Origin: Muraenolepis orangiensis
Lineage: Eukaryota > Chordata > Actinopteri > Gadiformes > Muraenolepididae
Reading direction: 5' to 3'
DNA length: 64,000 nt
Assembly: GCA_027704905.1 (NCBI GenBank)
Contig: CM051000.1
Span: 17,850,648 to 17,914,647, forward strand
Position 1 is the first letter of the stretch; every line of letters begins with the position of its first letter. A program made the position numbers and the translations under genes. A model generated the notes under the pieces. That model saw only the letters and a list, made by a program, of their open reading frames with translations, searched no databases and was not told the origin of the DNA. Positions 1 through 26,149 of this stretch are shown in pieces.

Positions 1-257
1 TACATCTCCAACATATAGCCATGGTCCAATACATCTCCAACATATAGCCATGGTCCAATACATCTCAAACATATAGCCATGGTCCAATTCATCTCGAACA
101 TATAGCCAAGGTCCAATACATCTCCAACATATAGCCAAGGTCCAATACATCTCCAACATATAGCCATGGTCCAATACATCTCCAACATATAGCCATGGTC
201 CAATACATCTCCAACATATAGCCATGGTCCAATACATCTCCAACATATAGCCATGGT
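1..257. repeat. 29-bp minisatellite, about 9 copies
   Basis: A 29-bp unit beginning tacatctccaacatatagcc repeats head to tail from the window edge to about 257, with single-base variants (ccatgg or ccaagg, ctccaac or ctcaaac). It probably continues off the left edge. Confidence 0.95.
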
Positions 258-525
258 TCACAACAACTCTCTGTGTGTTCTCAAACATGGTGGTGTGTGG
301 GTGTAGGTGGGTGTGGGTGGGTGTGGGTGGGTGTGGGTGTAGTTTAAGTGACAGCCTTGGCTCCAGAGCAGACAGGCAGCGTTTTGTTTGTTGGGCTGAG
401 AAGGTTAGTTTGATCGGAAGCCAGACAGGTGAAGAAGCAGGTTAGAAGACAGGTGAGGTGGCCTTACCTGGTATTAACTTTATGTCAACGCCAGGTAGAA
501 GGTCTTCAGGATCACCTGAGAAACC

Positions 526-641
<116 letters not shown>

Positions 642-1300
642 AGGAGAGGAAGCCAAAAAGAGAATAGTAGAGTTGGATGGCAAAAGTGAAGATGAGAGCA
701 GAGAAGGAGAGGAAGAGGAGAGCAAAAGAGGTGATTAAGCTAAAGCTGGAAAAATGTTGAATGATTTATAGAAAGTTACTGGTGCAGCATGCATTATAAT
801 GACAGAGAGAGAGAAAGAGAGAAAGAGAGAAAGAGATAGAGAGAGACAGGCAGAGAGAGAGAGAGAGATTTATAGGTAGCAAGCAAACAGCAGCATGCTT
901 TCGTAAAGTATTTGCCATGGTTGTTGTGGTTGAACAAGACTTTGAGAACTGTCTATGAATCAAGCAGATCTGCAGACTAAACTTTATTCTTCTTCTGATG
1001 TATTCTTTATTATCATGATCCACGGGCAGCAACGCACACCTCAATATGCTGCAACTGAGCTCATATCATAACGTACAAGGTTCAAAAAATATTGTTGACA
1101 TTATAGATAGACAGACAGACAGAGAGACATGCATTCAGACAGACAGAGAGACAGGCAGGCAGACAATGGTCAGAGGACTATAACATAAGGCCATGCAGAC
1201 ACACACACACATACACACACACACACATACACACAGTTTTACTCTATTGTATGGTCCTTCTCTACCCGTCTCTCTCTAGTGTCTCCTAGTGTGTCACCCT

Positions 1301-1302
<2 letters not shown>

Positions 1303-1398
<96 letters not shown>

Positions 1399-1416
1399 GT
1401 ATCTCTCTCTCTCTCC
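1303..1416. repeat. (CT)n microsatellite
   Basis: CT run with a one-base interruption near 1344 and imperfect gtctct units at its right end. Confidence 0.95.
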
Positions 1417-1700
1417 CAGTGTGTCACCCGGGTCTCTTACTCTCTCCCCCTCTCAGTGTGTCACCCCCGGGTCATAAACTCCCCCCCTCCTCTATGGGGG
1501 GCTGTCAGCCTGACACAAAGGACCTCCCCCGTCGTCACCCCGGCCCTAACCGTTGCCATGGAACCTCAAGTAGCGCACATGCTATGTTAGCTAGAAGCTC
1601 TGTGCTGTAGGCCCATGCTAAGACTCTTGTAATCCTCTTAATGGAGACAGTTGGCCTGCAGGAGAAAGTTACTCTGGAAGCCAATGATGAAAGTGTGTTG

Positions 1701-1702
<2 letters not shown>

Positions 1703-1795
<93 letters not shown>

Positions 1796-1809
1796 TGTTC
1801 ATAGTTTGT

Positions 1810-1874
<65 letters not shown>
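1703..1874. repeat. (GT)n microsatellite, interrupted
   Basis: Two long GT runs separated by a short interruption around 1789-1818. Confidence 0.95.
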
Positions 1875-1876
<2 letters not shown>

Positions 1877-2125
1877 TCAGCCAAAGCACAGAAAGTTTAG
1901 CCAAGAGTCCCGTGGACTCTCGGCCGTTGCTACGGTAATGCTTGTAACAACTCACGGACACGTAGAGTGTCATTGTGAATACACAAAAAACTACAAATAC
2001 TATTACAATATGGAGTAGATGGGATTATACCACCCCCCACACACACTATCTATCTTCTCTCTCCCTCTCTCTCTTCTCTGTTTATCTATCCATCTAACTA
2101 TAGATATATCTATCCATCAATCTAT

Positions 2126-2245
<120 letters not shown>

Positions 2246-2484
2246 TTTCCATCCATCCATGTACAGTATCTACTGTATTTACACAACGTGTCCTAGCTGC
2301 CATGGCTACAGCGTATGCTCGGAGGAGAATTCCCGCCAGTCTTCGTTGGTTTGAATAAATCTCCTCTCCTGTTCTCCGGGGAACAAAACAATGCTCTACC
2401 TTGAGAAGGTCACTTACATAAAGCTCCAGGAACCCAAATGTCCACATACTGTATGTACAGTATGGCCATGGTGAGTGTGTGTGC

Positions 2485-2704
<220 letters not shown>

Positions 2705-2879
2705 TAGAGAATGTGTGTTTATTATTATTGCTTGTATCAGGTAACCGATTTATAACTCCTGTCTCAAAACTTCAAAACCTGAAAACTTCCAAACAAGACT
2801 TGCTTGTTTCCAACTGGTGTTGATCAGTCGCTGGATGAAGGAGGTTTTTGGTGATTACACATGAAGCAGGAGGACTCAC

Positions 2880-9347
<6,468 letters not shown>

Positions 9348-9757
9348 GTCGGACACCGAAGAGAGAAAAAGCGCTCCGCACACAGGGGGGGGGGGGGGGG
9401 GGGTGTCGCAGACTCACATCGTCCGCTGCGTTTTCTTGTCGTCCACGTACAACAAAAAACACTCGTTATTCTAACTAACTGTGAGTGTCTCGAAACATAA
9501 CGGGACAAGCACCACCACCGAGTGGGAGGGGCCTACGGGAGGAGGGCGGGCCCTCGTAGAACACGAGCTAGGTGTCATGGGTATGTGGCGTTATCTCGGT
9601 CTACCGGAGACCGAGACTTCCGATCTCGTACTTCCTATGAGATTAACATTAACAGCCAGTTAAGTAGAGAGAGAAATACGAACATGACAACAACCACCAC
9701 GACGACAAGGAGAATACATACGGTGTGTATTTAAAAAACATTTTCGAAAAACAATAC

Positions 9758-9796
9758 CGTAGTAACATGTAACGGAAACGTTACATGTTTACTACG
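9758..9796. other. Hairpin with GAAA tetraloop
   Basis: Perfect 10-bp inner stem (acatgtaacg / cgttacatgt) closes on gaaa; after a single-base bulge the stem continues for seven more pairs (cgtagta / tactacg). It lies about 410 bp upstream of the ildr2 start codon. Confidence 0.85.
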
Positions 9797-10244
9797 CTAT
9801 AGGAAGTCCCGCCCCCTCTGTCTCTCGTCAGTAACGCTCATTCGGGGGATCCCGTCCCAGGCGCTCCGTCGTGCGACGAGGAACGCCTGGTGAAACAATG
9901 TGTGGGTGGGGGGGGGGGGGGGGGGGGGGGAGTTTGGGGGAAGAACCGGGAGGAACGGTGCATTAGTTGTAACGGTTATATCTTGAGTAGGCCGCGACAA
10001 ACTTAAGTATCACCCTTTGATGAATAAGCCATCAATAAATAACACAATATAACATATCAACAACAAAAAAAGAGATTAATCATATCAGATAATAAATTAA
10101 CAAAAACGATATAGTGCTTTTCTGCACCTATGTGTGGAACATGCAAGAGAGTACACTCACTAGACTAATACAGATGATGGCGATGAACACTCCTAGGACT
10201 ACAGGTTATTAATATAAGTAATACTAGCTACATTAATAAAACCT

Positions 10245-10340
10245 GTTTTATTAGTATATTTTGTGTGCATTTATTCCCCCCCGTTTCAACTGTTGCACCT
10301 TAATTTCCCTCGGGATAAATAAAGTCTCTTGAATCTTGAA
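10245..10340 (+). mobile_element. 3' end of a CR1/L2-group LINE (fragment)
   Basis: It shares gtatattttgtgtgcattta, ttgcaccttaatttccctcg and gggataaataaag with the 3' end of the longer LINE at 53945-54030, ending in cttgaatcttga. 5'-truncated. Confidence 0.75.
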
Positions 10341-11677
10341 AAGAAAGACCAGCCTCCTTCTGTTACGGGCTTGTGTTTGTTCACTAGTTGCATGATGTAG
10401 GACTTATGTTGCCATCTAGAGTTGATTTAAATAATCTCACAAAGGACTCCACGTTTAAAACTTGTTTTTAATCCAATCCAATTCATTAAATGCTATTCCC
10501 AGGATAAAATACCAAAATCAAAATATACATTTAATCCATGAAGTCTAATGTAGCACTCAACAGCAGATTAGAGTAGAACAATGATCAATTATGTCAAATA
10601 AAAACATTAATAAAAGTTTAAAAAAAAAATCTATAAGACTATACAAACCACTGTGATTACATTAAAGCTTTTCACCTCACAAAAACGGTTCTTACTACCG
10701 TTATTGGACCTTGTTTCCCTGTTGCTTAATTGAGATGTTCTGCCGGTACTGGTGGCCAAGTATGAGTTGAAGTAGAGATGTGAATCCGTCTCCAAAGCGT
10801 CCTTGAAACATCTCTCAAATCACTCCCATTCTCAACCACATAACCTCGACACACACAAACAGAAGTTACATTATATACACACTAACACTATACAATCATA
10901 TAACATAAAAAATATTAAAGAACTTACAGTAAAGATATTTAAGATTAGTAACAAGTACTAAAACCACCACCAGTATGGTCACACCCTGAATCAGTGAACA
11001 CACATCATCCTGAGAGCTATTCAAGAAATGATATCTACTATCCTAAAAAAGTTCTTAAATGTGAATCTACGAGCCCCGCCAACGAGACCAATTGAGTGGA
11101 ACATCTGCTTGGACCCCGATGGTCAAGCCATTTTAGAATAGTCATCACTGTCAGCGATTGGCTGGGTTTAAACAGACTTTTACAAACTGACATTAAACTA
11201 CTAACCTGTCAGGCCAAATTAAACATATGTAAGAAAATTAAAAAAACATTCATACTTAACTGAACTGTGTACCTTCCTATTCATGTCTAAGTAGACCATC
11301 TCCACAATCGGCCTCTACTTCATAATGTTTTGCTTGGTTGCATTGTTAATTTTTTCTCAAAATAGTGTCCAATATTATTGTAGAACCCCTCCAGTATTGG
11401 TTTTGGGTTTCTGGTCAATTTTTTTTTTATCTGCTTCTCCCTCCAAAAAAAATAAAAATCTTCATCTGCCAGACAATAGCAGAAAGAGGCTAAAGGGAAT
11501 TAATTTAGTGAAGTCTGAACCAAGTGTGGAGACAGACTTGTCTGTGGGGAAACGGAAGTGAGTACTGCCTTCTCCTCATCTAATAAACAATGGTTATGAA
11601 TCCTGAATCCTGTGCCTTTAACTGAGAAACCAACCGAGACTCATGGCCACGGCCTGCCGCACAAACCGACCCGACCG

Positions 11678-17417
<5,740 letters not shown>

Positions 17418-18135
17418 CTTGGCCTCGGTTGACGTTTCTTCAACCCGACCACGGATCAAAGAACTATGGTTTTATTTTTTTGTGTTGGTTTGTGTGTGTG
17501 TGTCTCTCTCTCTCCCTCTGCTAAACTAAACTGTCATTTGCGTTGGAGACCAACCCTCCCTGCTGTGCCAGACGCGGTTTTTGTTCTACTGTGAAGCACA
17601 CTGTCATCTCACTCCTCAGCCAATCACAGGGCGTGTTCTCCTGAGCATTCCTCATTCGTCCGACCTCCTCCTCCGCGGTCGTGTTGCAACCTGACCGGCC
17701 TCTCCTTCCTTTACACATGATCCTCCCGCGCCTCCGTCCAGGTGACGTTGGAGACCACAGAAGACCTCTGGTGTGGTGTTTTTTTTTATATTTTTAATAT
17801 AGAATGCTCCATCTTATTTTTCTTTGTCGTGTGTTTCCACACCAAACGTACAATCTACAGTCGGATAGCCGCCCACGAGGACTTTGTGAACCCCGGTATT
17901 AAATGGTCACACCGAATACATGCGTTTCTTTTCATTGTCAAAGTCTCCAAAACAGGACACAGACACACACAGAGACTCCAGAAGCACAGTGCGGGAGGCC
18001 TACTAGTTCCCACTCCACCCAGACTTAATAGTTTGAGTGAACTGACTTTGTGAAACAACAAGCGGGATTGGCCTTTGTTTCAGTTAAACTGGTTTGACGG
18101 GAAACCAAAGAACGATGCTCTGTCACGCAAACATC

Positions 18136-18175
<40 letters not shown>

Positions 18176-18191
18176 AGAAAGACAAAGAGTG

Positions 18192-18528
<337 letters not shown>

Positions 18529-19071
18529 TGTGCATGTGCATGTGTCTGTGGGAGAAAGCGAGAGAGAGACAAAATGAGAGAGAGATACACGAATACAAAT
18601 TGCATCATTGTCTTTTTTTATTTCATAGTGTATTCCACTAGGGGGAGATTTAGGCCTCTTGCCATTTATTTTTGGACTTTGGCTGTTACAGAAAATACAA
18701 AATACAGACATCCATCCGTAGGCCAAATACTTTATAATTGATTTCTATAATTGATTTATAATTTATAATAATATAATTTAACAGACAGTTTTATCATCTC
18801 TACGATAGGCGTCAACATTCATAACTGATTTAATTGGGCCTATTCTCACATCCACATCCACCTCCGTCAGATTTTGTACTCTGCACCACCTGTTTCCGGG
18901 TTGTGGAGGCAGCGGGACAGAGGCAGAGGCCTCCATGGAAGCTGATAAACGGTTTGGGGTTAAGTGGCTCTGGCCTTCAGGATTAGTTGTTAGGAACAGC
19001 TACTGTGTTACATGGGTCAAGGGATCTGGACTCAATTCAATGACCTGCTCTAATCTTCTTGTGATTATTTT

Positions 19072-19074
<3 letters not shown>

Positions 19075-19131
<57 letters not shown>
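19075..19131. repeat. (AC)n microsatellite
   Basis: Perfect AC run. Confidence 0.96.
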
Positions 19132-19133
<2 letters not shown>

Positions 19134-19446
19134 GGAACAAAGTGGAGAATTGAGAATCACTTTGTATTTACATATTGTCTGTTGTCATCTAAAACCGATA
19201 CGTTGGATAAAAAACATCTAGATGGCGATATGTAGATGCAAGGCAAATGGATTTTCCTCTTCCTGTTGAATGCGATCATTTTGCATCGGTTTAAACTGGA
19301 AAGAACATAACAAAGCAATTATCAATCATGTGTAATTATCCCTCCAAAATGACATATATATATATATGTACAGTATGTAAATAGGATCTCCCTTTCGATC
19401 TTATTTACATGTTGTACATGTAGGAGAGGGCCCGGAGGAGCCTTAC

Positions 19447-19660
19447 CCAGGACCACCACACGGGTCGTGTCCGCCAACTTGCCCTCGTCCTCATGGGGGA
19501 TCTGCACCCGGCACTCGAACACCTTGTTGTCCTGCATGGTGATGCGGCGCAGCTTCAGGTCCGCCTTCCCGTTGATGAGGTCGTGGTCCAGGGTGGCGCG
19601 GCCCTCGTACAGCGGCGAGATGTCCGTAGGGCCAGTGGAGTAGTGGGTCAGCACCATTTT
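19447..19660 (-). CDS. gpa33: gpa33 V exon (second half), distal cassette
   Basis: Encodes KMVLTHYSTGPTDISPLYEG to KVFECRVQIPHEDEG and RVVVLG; donor G|gtaagg. About 25 of 214 bases differ from 15569-15782 by eye. Confidence 0.9.
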
Positions 19661-21617
19661 CTGCACAGCGGGGGGGGGGGGGCGGTAGAATTGGCCAACG
19701 ATAAAAGAAAAAAAGAAATACATTTGATCAAAGAGCAAGGAAGCACTCCTTCACTGATCAACGAAGAAACCTTGTCGAGGACCCCCGTTTCCTGTTCACC
19801 GGCACTTTCTATATTCTACATTTCTACTATCTAGATTTTTCAAATGAAATGGTCATTTGTGTCACGAGGATTGCCAGACAATTTTGTTCGTACTTGTACA
19901 GTAACCATTAAGGCCTTCTGATTGTGATGCTCTGACTTGTTAATTAGCTTAGCTTATTCTTATACTCTGTGTCTATTGGCTTCACTATTTGACATTGTAG
20001 CCCCTGTATGATGTTGTGTCAAATCTAGGGAGCCAACGTATTGTACTTTTACCTGAGCACTAATACATTTGAGAGCAAAGATTTAAAAAATATTGAAATA
20101 GATTGCCCACTACTCGATGTGCAGAATGCTAAACTACATGAAAGCATGTAGTTCAGCAGAATCTTTCAGTACAATGGAACGCGTACTTACCTCATTCACT
20201 ACCGCAGTATGAATTTCCTACCACAATACAATACTACAAAACTATACACCATTATACAAACAACAATACTTCCACTCATACTACACTACTATACTTATGT
20301 TCACATGTTCATGAGAACAAGATCAACGTTTCGAGTCCTCTGACGTGACCCCTGCCTAGCATCTCCTCCTTCCTTACCTCTGGGATGTTGGGGTTCCCCC
20401 CGTCCACCGTCCAGCTGACAATCACGAATTTGGGCTTTGGGAGAGCGGGATTGAGGGTGAAGACGCAGGGGAGCGTGATGTTGTCCCCGCTGGCAAACTC
20501 ATACATGTCCTGGGGTATGTCGACATTCAGGGCCCTGGCCAGGGACACCACTGTCAAGAGAGACATACATATTTATTTATATACAGAAATGCATGTAAAT
20601 GTAAAGATAGACATGCACCTTTATATATTTATATATATTTATAAATTATATATTCATATATAGACATATATATATATACACATGTATATTTATATACAGA
20701 CATGCATGTAGACATACAGTACTAGTAGTATATAGACAAACATCCATATTTATATATAAACATATATTTCTATGTGCATATTAATATCAAGCATACAGTG
20801 GGGTGTGTGTGGTTGGTGTCTGGTTGAAGCAGCCTCACTCCTCCTGTGGCTGGTAAGGCTGCTTACACCAGCCACATGTGTGTACATTTCTATATGGACA
20901 TACATGTGAGACAAGGGATTTGACCCACTAGGCTACAAAGGAAGACAAAATACAGTAGAAGAAAACAATTAATGGATCTGCTCTTCGATATGGACCATTT
21001 TCTTTATCTCACACACACACACACACACACAAAGCTTCTTTTTTTTCAACCAATAAAAACACCAGACTACAAAGGAAGACAATACAATATAACAATTAAT
21101 GGATCTGCTCTTCTATATGGACTATTTTCTTTATCTCACACACACACACAGCTTTTTTTCCCCAATAAAAACTGAGCCGCATGTCTAATCTCGGCATAAT
21201 TTGTTTTATTAATTTAAACAAGTCATACTTAATGAACTGCAATTATTCTCAAAAGTAATCATATTCTCGACTTGGCCTCAGCTAAAACGGCTCCTAAAGT
21301 CGATGTGCTTGTTTTGAAGTTTCATCGTAAAAAGGCTCAGTTGCGTTCATACATACACGCAGTATATTAATATAATTAATTACATCTAGTCTACCAACAC
21401 AACAATTATTAGCACTCAAAATGCATCACGTTTTCCAAAGCGACTCAACAAAGCGGGAACAGGCCGAACCGTTTGCGAATGGCGAACTTTGCGGAAAAAA
21501 GGTGTGGTTCCCCCCCCCCCCCCAAAAAAAAAGGTAAAGATATCCAAGCAAGGTACGCGCAGGTAAACAGGTCTACTTACCCAGGAAACCCAGAGACAAC
21601 TCAAACACCCCGACCAT
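19447..21617 (-). CDS. gpa33: Second gpa33 signal-V cassette (three exons)
   Basis: Exons 21617-21581 (signal), 20550-20378 and 19660-19447 (V domain) are intact. Their lengths (37, 173, 214 nt) and phases equal those of the proximal cassette, so they can splice directly to the shared C2 exon at 14725. By eye the two V domains differ at about 31 of 128 residues, including K/Q, E/M, R/S, T/K, G/R and K/E swaps, while the cysteines, GDNITLPC, GKADLKLR and MQDNKVF are kept. No C2, TM or tail exons lie between the cassettes. So this is an alternative first cassette of one gene, an extra V domain by read-through, or a promoter-bearing partial duplicate without its own 3' half. Confidence 0.85.
20378..20550 (-). 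CDS. gpa33: gpa33 V exon (first half), distal cassette
   Basis: Encodes VSLARALNVDIPQDMYEFAS, GDNITLPCVF and VIVSWTVDGGNPNIPE. About 19 of 173 bases differ from 16315-16487 by eye, 15 amino acids changed. Acceptor gacag, donor GAG|gtaagg. Confidence 0.9.
21581..21617 (-). CDS. gpa33: gpa33 signal exon, distal cassette
   Basis: Encodes MVGVFELSLGFL as in the proximal cassette, donor G|gtaagt. Confidence 0.82.
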
Positions 21618-22159
21618 CTTGGCCTCAGTTGACGTTTCTTCAACCCGACCACAAAGAACTATGGTTTTATTTTTGTTGTGTTTGTTGGTTTGTGTGTGTC
21701 TCTCTCTCTCTGCTAAACTAAACTGTCATTTGCATTGGAGACCAACCCTCCCTGCTGTGCTAGACGCGTTTTTTCTACTGTGAAGCACACTGTCATCTTA
21801 CTCCTCAGCCTATCACAGGGCGTGTTCTCCTGAGCATTCCTCATTAGTCCGACCTCCTCCTCCGCGGTCGTGTTGCAACCTGACCGGCCTCTCCTTCCTT
21901 TACACATGATCCTCCCGCGCCTCCGTCCAGGTGACGTTGGAGACCACAGAAGACCTCTGGTGTGGTGTTTTTTTTAATAGAATGCTCCATCTTATTTTTC
22001 TTTGTCGTGTGTTTCCACACCAAACGTACATCTACAGTCGGATAGCCGCCCACAAGGACTTTGTGAACCCTGGTATTAAATGGTCACACCGAATACATGT
22101 GTTTCTTTTCATTGTCAAAGTCTCCAAAACAGGACAAGACACACACAGAGACTCCAGAC

Positions 22160-24165
22160 TCCGGCAGAATTTTTCGGGCATCTCTGTGGAGGCTGGGGGC
22201 ATTGAGCTGTGGCCTCAAGGTCATTGGTGCCTCAAGGGGCGGCAACCTTCGTGGTGGACACAGGTGGTCAGGGAAGCCGTCCGGCTGAAGAAGGAGGCCT
22301 TCCGGGCTATGTTAGCCTATGAAACTCCGGACTCAGTTGCGAGGTATCGACAGGCCAAGAGGATGGCAGCCTCGGCTGTAGCGGAGGCAAAGCAGCGGGT
22401 GTGGGAGGAATTCGGAGAAGCCATGGAGAAGGACTTTCAGTCTGCACCAAATCGTTTCTGGCAAACAATCCGGCGCCTCAGGAGGGGGAAGCGTGGATCC
22501 ATCCAAGCTGTGTACAGTAAGGGTGGGACATTGCTGACCTCAACTGAGGAGGTGATCGGGCGGTGGAAAGAAGACTTTGAGGAACTTCTTAACCCAACTA
22601 CACCCTCAATGGTAGAGACAGAGCTGGAGGAGGAAGGACGGCAAACATCAATCTCCCTGGAGGAAGTCACTGTGGTAGTCAAACATCTCCGCAGTGGCAA
22701 AGCACAAGGGGTTGATGAGATCCGTCCAGAAATGCTAAAGGCTCTGGGTGTTGAGGGGCTGTCATGGATGACACGTCTTTTCAACATTGCGTGGAAGTCT
22801 GGGACAGTGCCTGAGGAGTGGCAAACTGGGGTGGTGGTACCCCTGTTCAAAAAGGGTGACCAGAGGGTGTGTGCCAATTTCAGGGGTATCACATTACTCA
22901 GCCTCCCTGGGAAAGTCTACTCCAAGGTGCTGGAAAGGAGGGTTTGGCCGATAGTCGAATCTCAGATTGAAGAGGAACAATGCGGATTCCGCCCTGGTCG
23001 TGGAACAGACCAGCTTTTCACTCTTGCAAGGATCCTGGAGGGCGCTTGGGAGTATGCCCATCCGGTCTACATGTGTTTTGTGGATTTGGAAAAGGCATAT
23101 GATCGGGTCCCTCGGGAAATACTGTGGGGGGTGCTGCGGGAGTATGGGGTGCGGGGGTCACTGTTGAGGGCCATCCAATCTCTGTACTCCCAAAGCAAGA
23201 GCTGTGTCCGGATTCTCGGTAGTAAGTCAGGCCTGTTCTTAATGGGTGTTGGCCTCCACCAGGGCTGCGCTTTGTCACCCATCTTTTTTGTGATTTTCAT
23301 GGACAGGATTTCAAGGCATAGTCATGGAGGGGAGGGGTTTCAGTATGGTGGGCTCAGGATTGAATCGCTGCTGTTTGCAGATGATGTGGTCCTGTTTGCG
23401 TCATCAGCATGTGACCTTCAGCACTCACTGGATCGGTTTGCAGCGGAGTGTGAAGCGGCTGGGATGAGGATCAGCACCTCCAAATCTGAGGCCATGGTTC
23501 TTAGCAGGAAACCGGTGGATTGCTTATCCCAAGTGAAGGAGTTCAAGTATCTCGGGGTCTTGTTCTCCAGTGAGGGGAGGATGGAGTGTGAGATTGACAG
23601 GAGAATAGGTGCAGCGGGAGCGGTATTGGGTGCTCTTTGGCGCTCTGTTGTAACCTAAAGAGAGCTGAGCCAGAAGGCAAAGCTCTCGATCTACCGATCA
23701 GTCTTCATTCCTACCCTCACCTATGGCCATGAACAATGGATAATGACCGAAAGGACGAGATCGCGAATACCAGCGGCCAAAATGAGTTTCCTCAGGAGGG
23801 TGGCTGGTATCTCCCTGAGGGATAGGGTGAGAAGCTCAGTCACTCGTGAGAGACTCGGAGTAGAGCCGCTGCTCCTTCGAAAGGAGCCAGTTGAGGTGGT
23901 TCGGGCATCTAGTAAGGATGCTTCCTGGTCGCCTCCAAAGGGAGGTTTTCCAGGCACATCCAACTGGGAGGAGACCACGGGGCAGACCGAGGTACAGGTG
24001 GGGTGATTACATCTCCACACCGGCCTGGGAACGCCTCGGGATCCCCCAGTCAGAGCTAGTCGATGTTGCCAGGGAGAGGGAAGTTTGGAGTCCCCTGTTG
24101 AAGCTGCTACCTCCCCGACCCGATTACGGATAAGCGGGAGAAGATGGATGGATGGATGGACATCT
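22160..24165 (+). mobile_element. Rex3-type (RTE clade) LINE, 5'-truncated
   Basis: One open frame from about 22170 to a stop at 23656 carries RT motifs: VPLFKKGD, CGFRPGRGTDQLF, CFVDLEKAYDRVPRE, GLHQGCALSP and the catalytic LLFADDVVLFAS. Beyond it, shifted frames encode the conserved C-terminus (AHPTGRRPRGRPRYRWGDYI, PQSELVDVARERE). The element ends in a short atggatggatgg tail, as known for Rex3. The endonuclease half is missing. The late frameshifts and stop make it inactive. Confidence 0.88.
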
Positions 24166-25325
24166 TATGCATGTGTAAAGGATTGTTTATTGTAATTTTA
24201 GATTTGGAATCTAATGGTTTAAAACACATAGTTCATGTAATAACAGAAAAGGCGGCTCTAACCAAGATGTGGGGGATGGGGTTAGATGTTTAGCAGGACA
24301 GTCTCAGACGGTACAGATCCATTATCACCAGGGTTAGACATTACAAACGGTCTACCTCCACAGGCCACTGCTACACTGTTCACCACAACATTGTGTGCTT
24401 AAAACCACAGCTTGAAGATAGCCTTCAGCTGCTGGTATTATTTTTAAGTGGCATCTGTGGATGGGTTTCTGTTCTCTATTTGGTTTATTTCGCACGATAC
24501 AAGATACAATATTTTTAGTACATAGGAATGCTTACTCGCCATTCCCTCCCGCAGTATAAATCTCATACAAAGATTTACAGTATAAAACTCACCATACAAA
24601 GTGATATGTACATGTATTTTTTTTTTAAATTATTATTATTATATGTTTTTTTAACCTATTTAACCTATTTTGATTGAACCTATATTTATTCAGGTTCCCC
24701 TCGTTGAGGTTGAGCACCTATTTTGTCAGAGATGACAGACTCATTTCTGACTAGTGCATATGAAATGAAACAGAGCAACAAACAAACTAGTGATTTGTTG
24801 TGAAGCATGATATGCAAACTAAGGAGAATACTGATTTTACCAGATGATTCCATGGCATTGTGTTTATTGTGTTCATGTGCTTGATTATTGATTATTAGCG
24901 TTTGTGTTTTATTTATCCAGGCATGTCGTTAAGAACAAATCTTATTTACAACGGCGACCTGGCAAACGGATGCCTCTTAAGGGAAGGGGGCGGGACTAAA
25001 CATAAATGTTAAAAGTGAAAAGACAGCCGCACACATCCAAACATTTCCAACACACCCGCTTCTAGCTTACAAACACAAAAAGCTTGACATGAATGGCCTT
25101 CAGTCTAGAATACTTATGGCAGCTAGCTTAAAAAACTAACACACACTAACACACGCATCAGGGAAGGTAGCTAATTTCATTAGCATTTCATTGGTTGCTT
25201 GCGTGTCCCGCGATGTGTCTGAGTGGGTTGAAGACGGCTCCTATATGTTGATCTATCTATCGTCATAGGAGTGTATTTTCAGTGTATTTTCTATTTTCAC
25301 CATGGCCCGGATCTTAATTGTGTTT
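24166..25325. other. Intergenic, no gene seen
   Basis: AT-rich. It holds a fragment sharing cattccctcccgcagtat with other LINE-3'-like pieces (about 24520-24560) and a piece around 24935-24975 (gttaagaacaaatcttattt) that resembles a common fish interspersed repeat. Confidence 0.5.
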
Positions 25326-25620
25326 AGGGGGGCAGTAGCTCAGTCTGTTGGGACTTGGCATGGGAACCGGAGGGTCGCCGGTTCAAGTCCCCGAAGTGAG
25401 AACTGGTGCTAGGTTCGCCATCTGGGCACTGCCGAGGTGCCCTTGAGCAAGGCACCAGACCCCTACACTGCTCCCTAGGTGCTGTATATACAACAGCTGT
25501 CCACTGCTCCTAATACTAGAATGGGTTGAAGGCAGAGAAACAAATTTCACTGTGTGTGTGCTTTGCTGAGTCCATGTGTGTGACCAATAGAGAGGATTAA
25601 AATAAAATAAAAAGATTAAA
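25326..25620 (+). mobile_element. tRNA-derived SINE
   Basis: The head is tRNA-like with an A box (tagctcagtctgttggga) and a B box (ggttcaagtcc) in proper spacing. The body has cttgagcaaggcaccagacc, and the tail is rich in aaataaaa. Pol III transcribed by family knowledge. It appears nearly full-length. Confidence 0.88.
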
Positions 25621-26149
25621 TTGTATTTATTTGAGGGAGAGAACGATTATGTCGATATTGACGTGAAGGCGGTAGCGGTAGCACACAGCTCTCTCCTTAT
25701 CTCCTTAAATACCCGCTTGGTATTTGGATGGCCTTTCTGTCTGACTAACAACATCTACCACACGTGTTCCTGGTATTTCGCTGTATTGATGAAGCACTTC
25801 AATTTCAATCGGTCACGAAGCAACACCCGTTCATAAGCAGACAAGATAACATTTTGTGAAACCTTCTCATACTGTTGGAGATGTGGCTTCACATTCACAC
25901 ATAACACTCTTGTGAAATGATGAGGAATTGGAAAAATGTCCAAGTACAATGGAATGCTTACTCCCCATTCCCTGCCGCAGTATGAATGGGCTACATGCAC
26001 TAAGCTGTGTGAAGTACTTCCGGCTTCAAATAATGCGGTTCAGCCTGTTCCGGTGTATTTGTTTACTTCCAACTAGCTAGCTACTGCTCCTGAGGTAATA
26101 TTTTACCATGAGAATAAGATTAAGAATAATTCCCATAAGAAAATGCGTT

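Larger units (their letters stand above)
9348..11677. other. Intergenic region between ildr2 and gpa33
   Basis: The first 650 bp, the likely ildr2 promoter side, has poly-G tracts (9387-9402, 9906-9931), a GC-rich patch near 9520-9560 and a hairpin at 9758-9796. The rest is AT-rich with a LINE 3' tail at about 10245-10340. No convincing exon. The gpa33 3' UTR probably runs into the right part. Confidence 0.6.
19425..22158 (-). repeat. Tandem duplication block, copy 2 (distal)
   Basis: Same order and orientation as 15548-17975. Extra material: about 200 bp near 20010-20208, and a local ~105 bp duplication near 20950-21150. Its right edge coincides with the start of the Rex3-type LINE. Confidence 0.9.

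Noticed and set aside
1..257. CRISPR-like array
   Set aside because: Units are contiguous with no unique spacers, so this is a minisatellite. CRISPR is not expected in a vertebrate.
25326..25400. Functional tRNA gene
   Set aside because: Has A and B boxes but continues into a SINE body and A-rich tail; the cloverleaf is degenerate.
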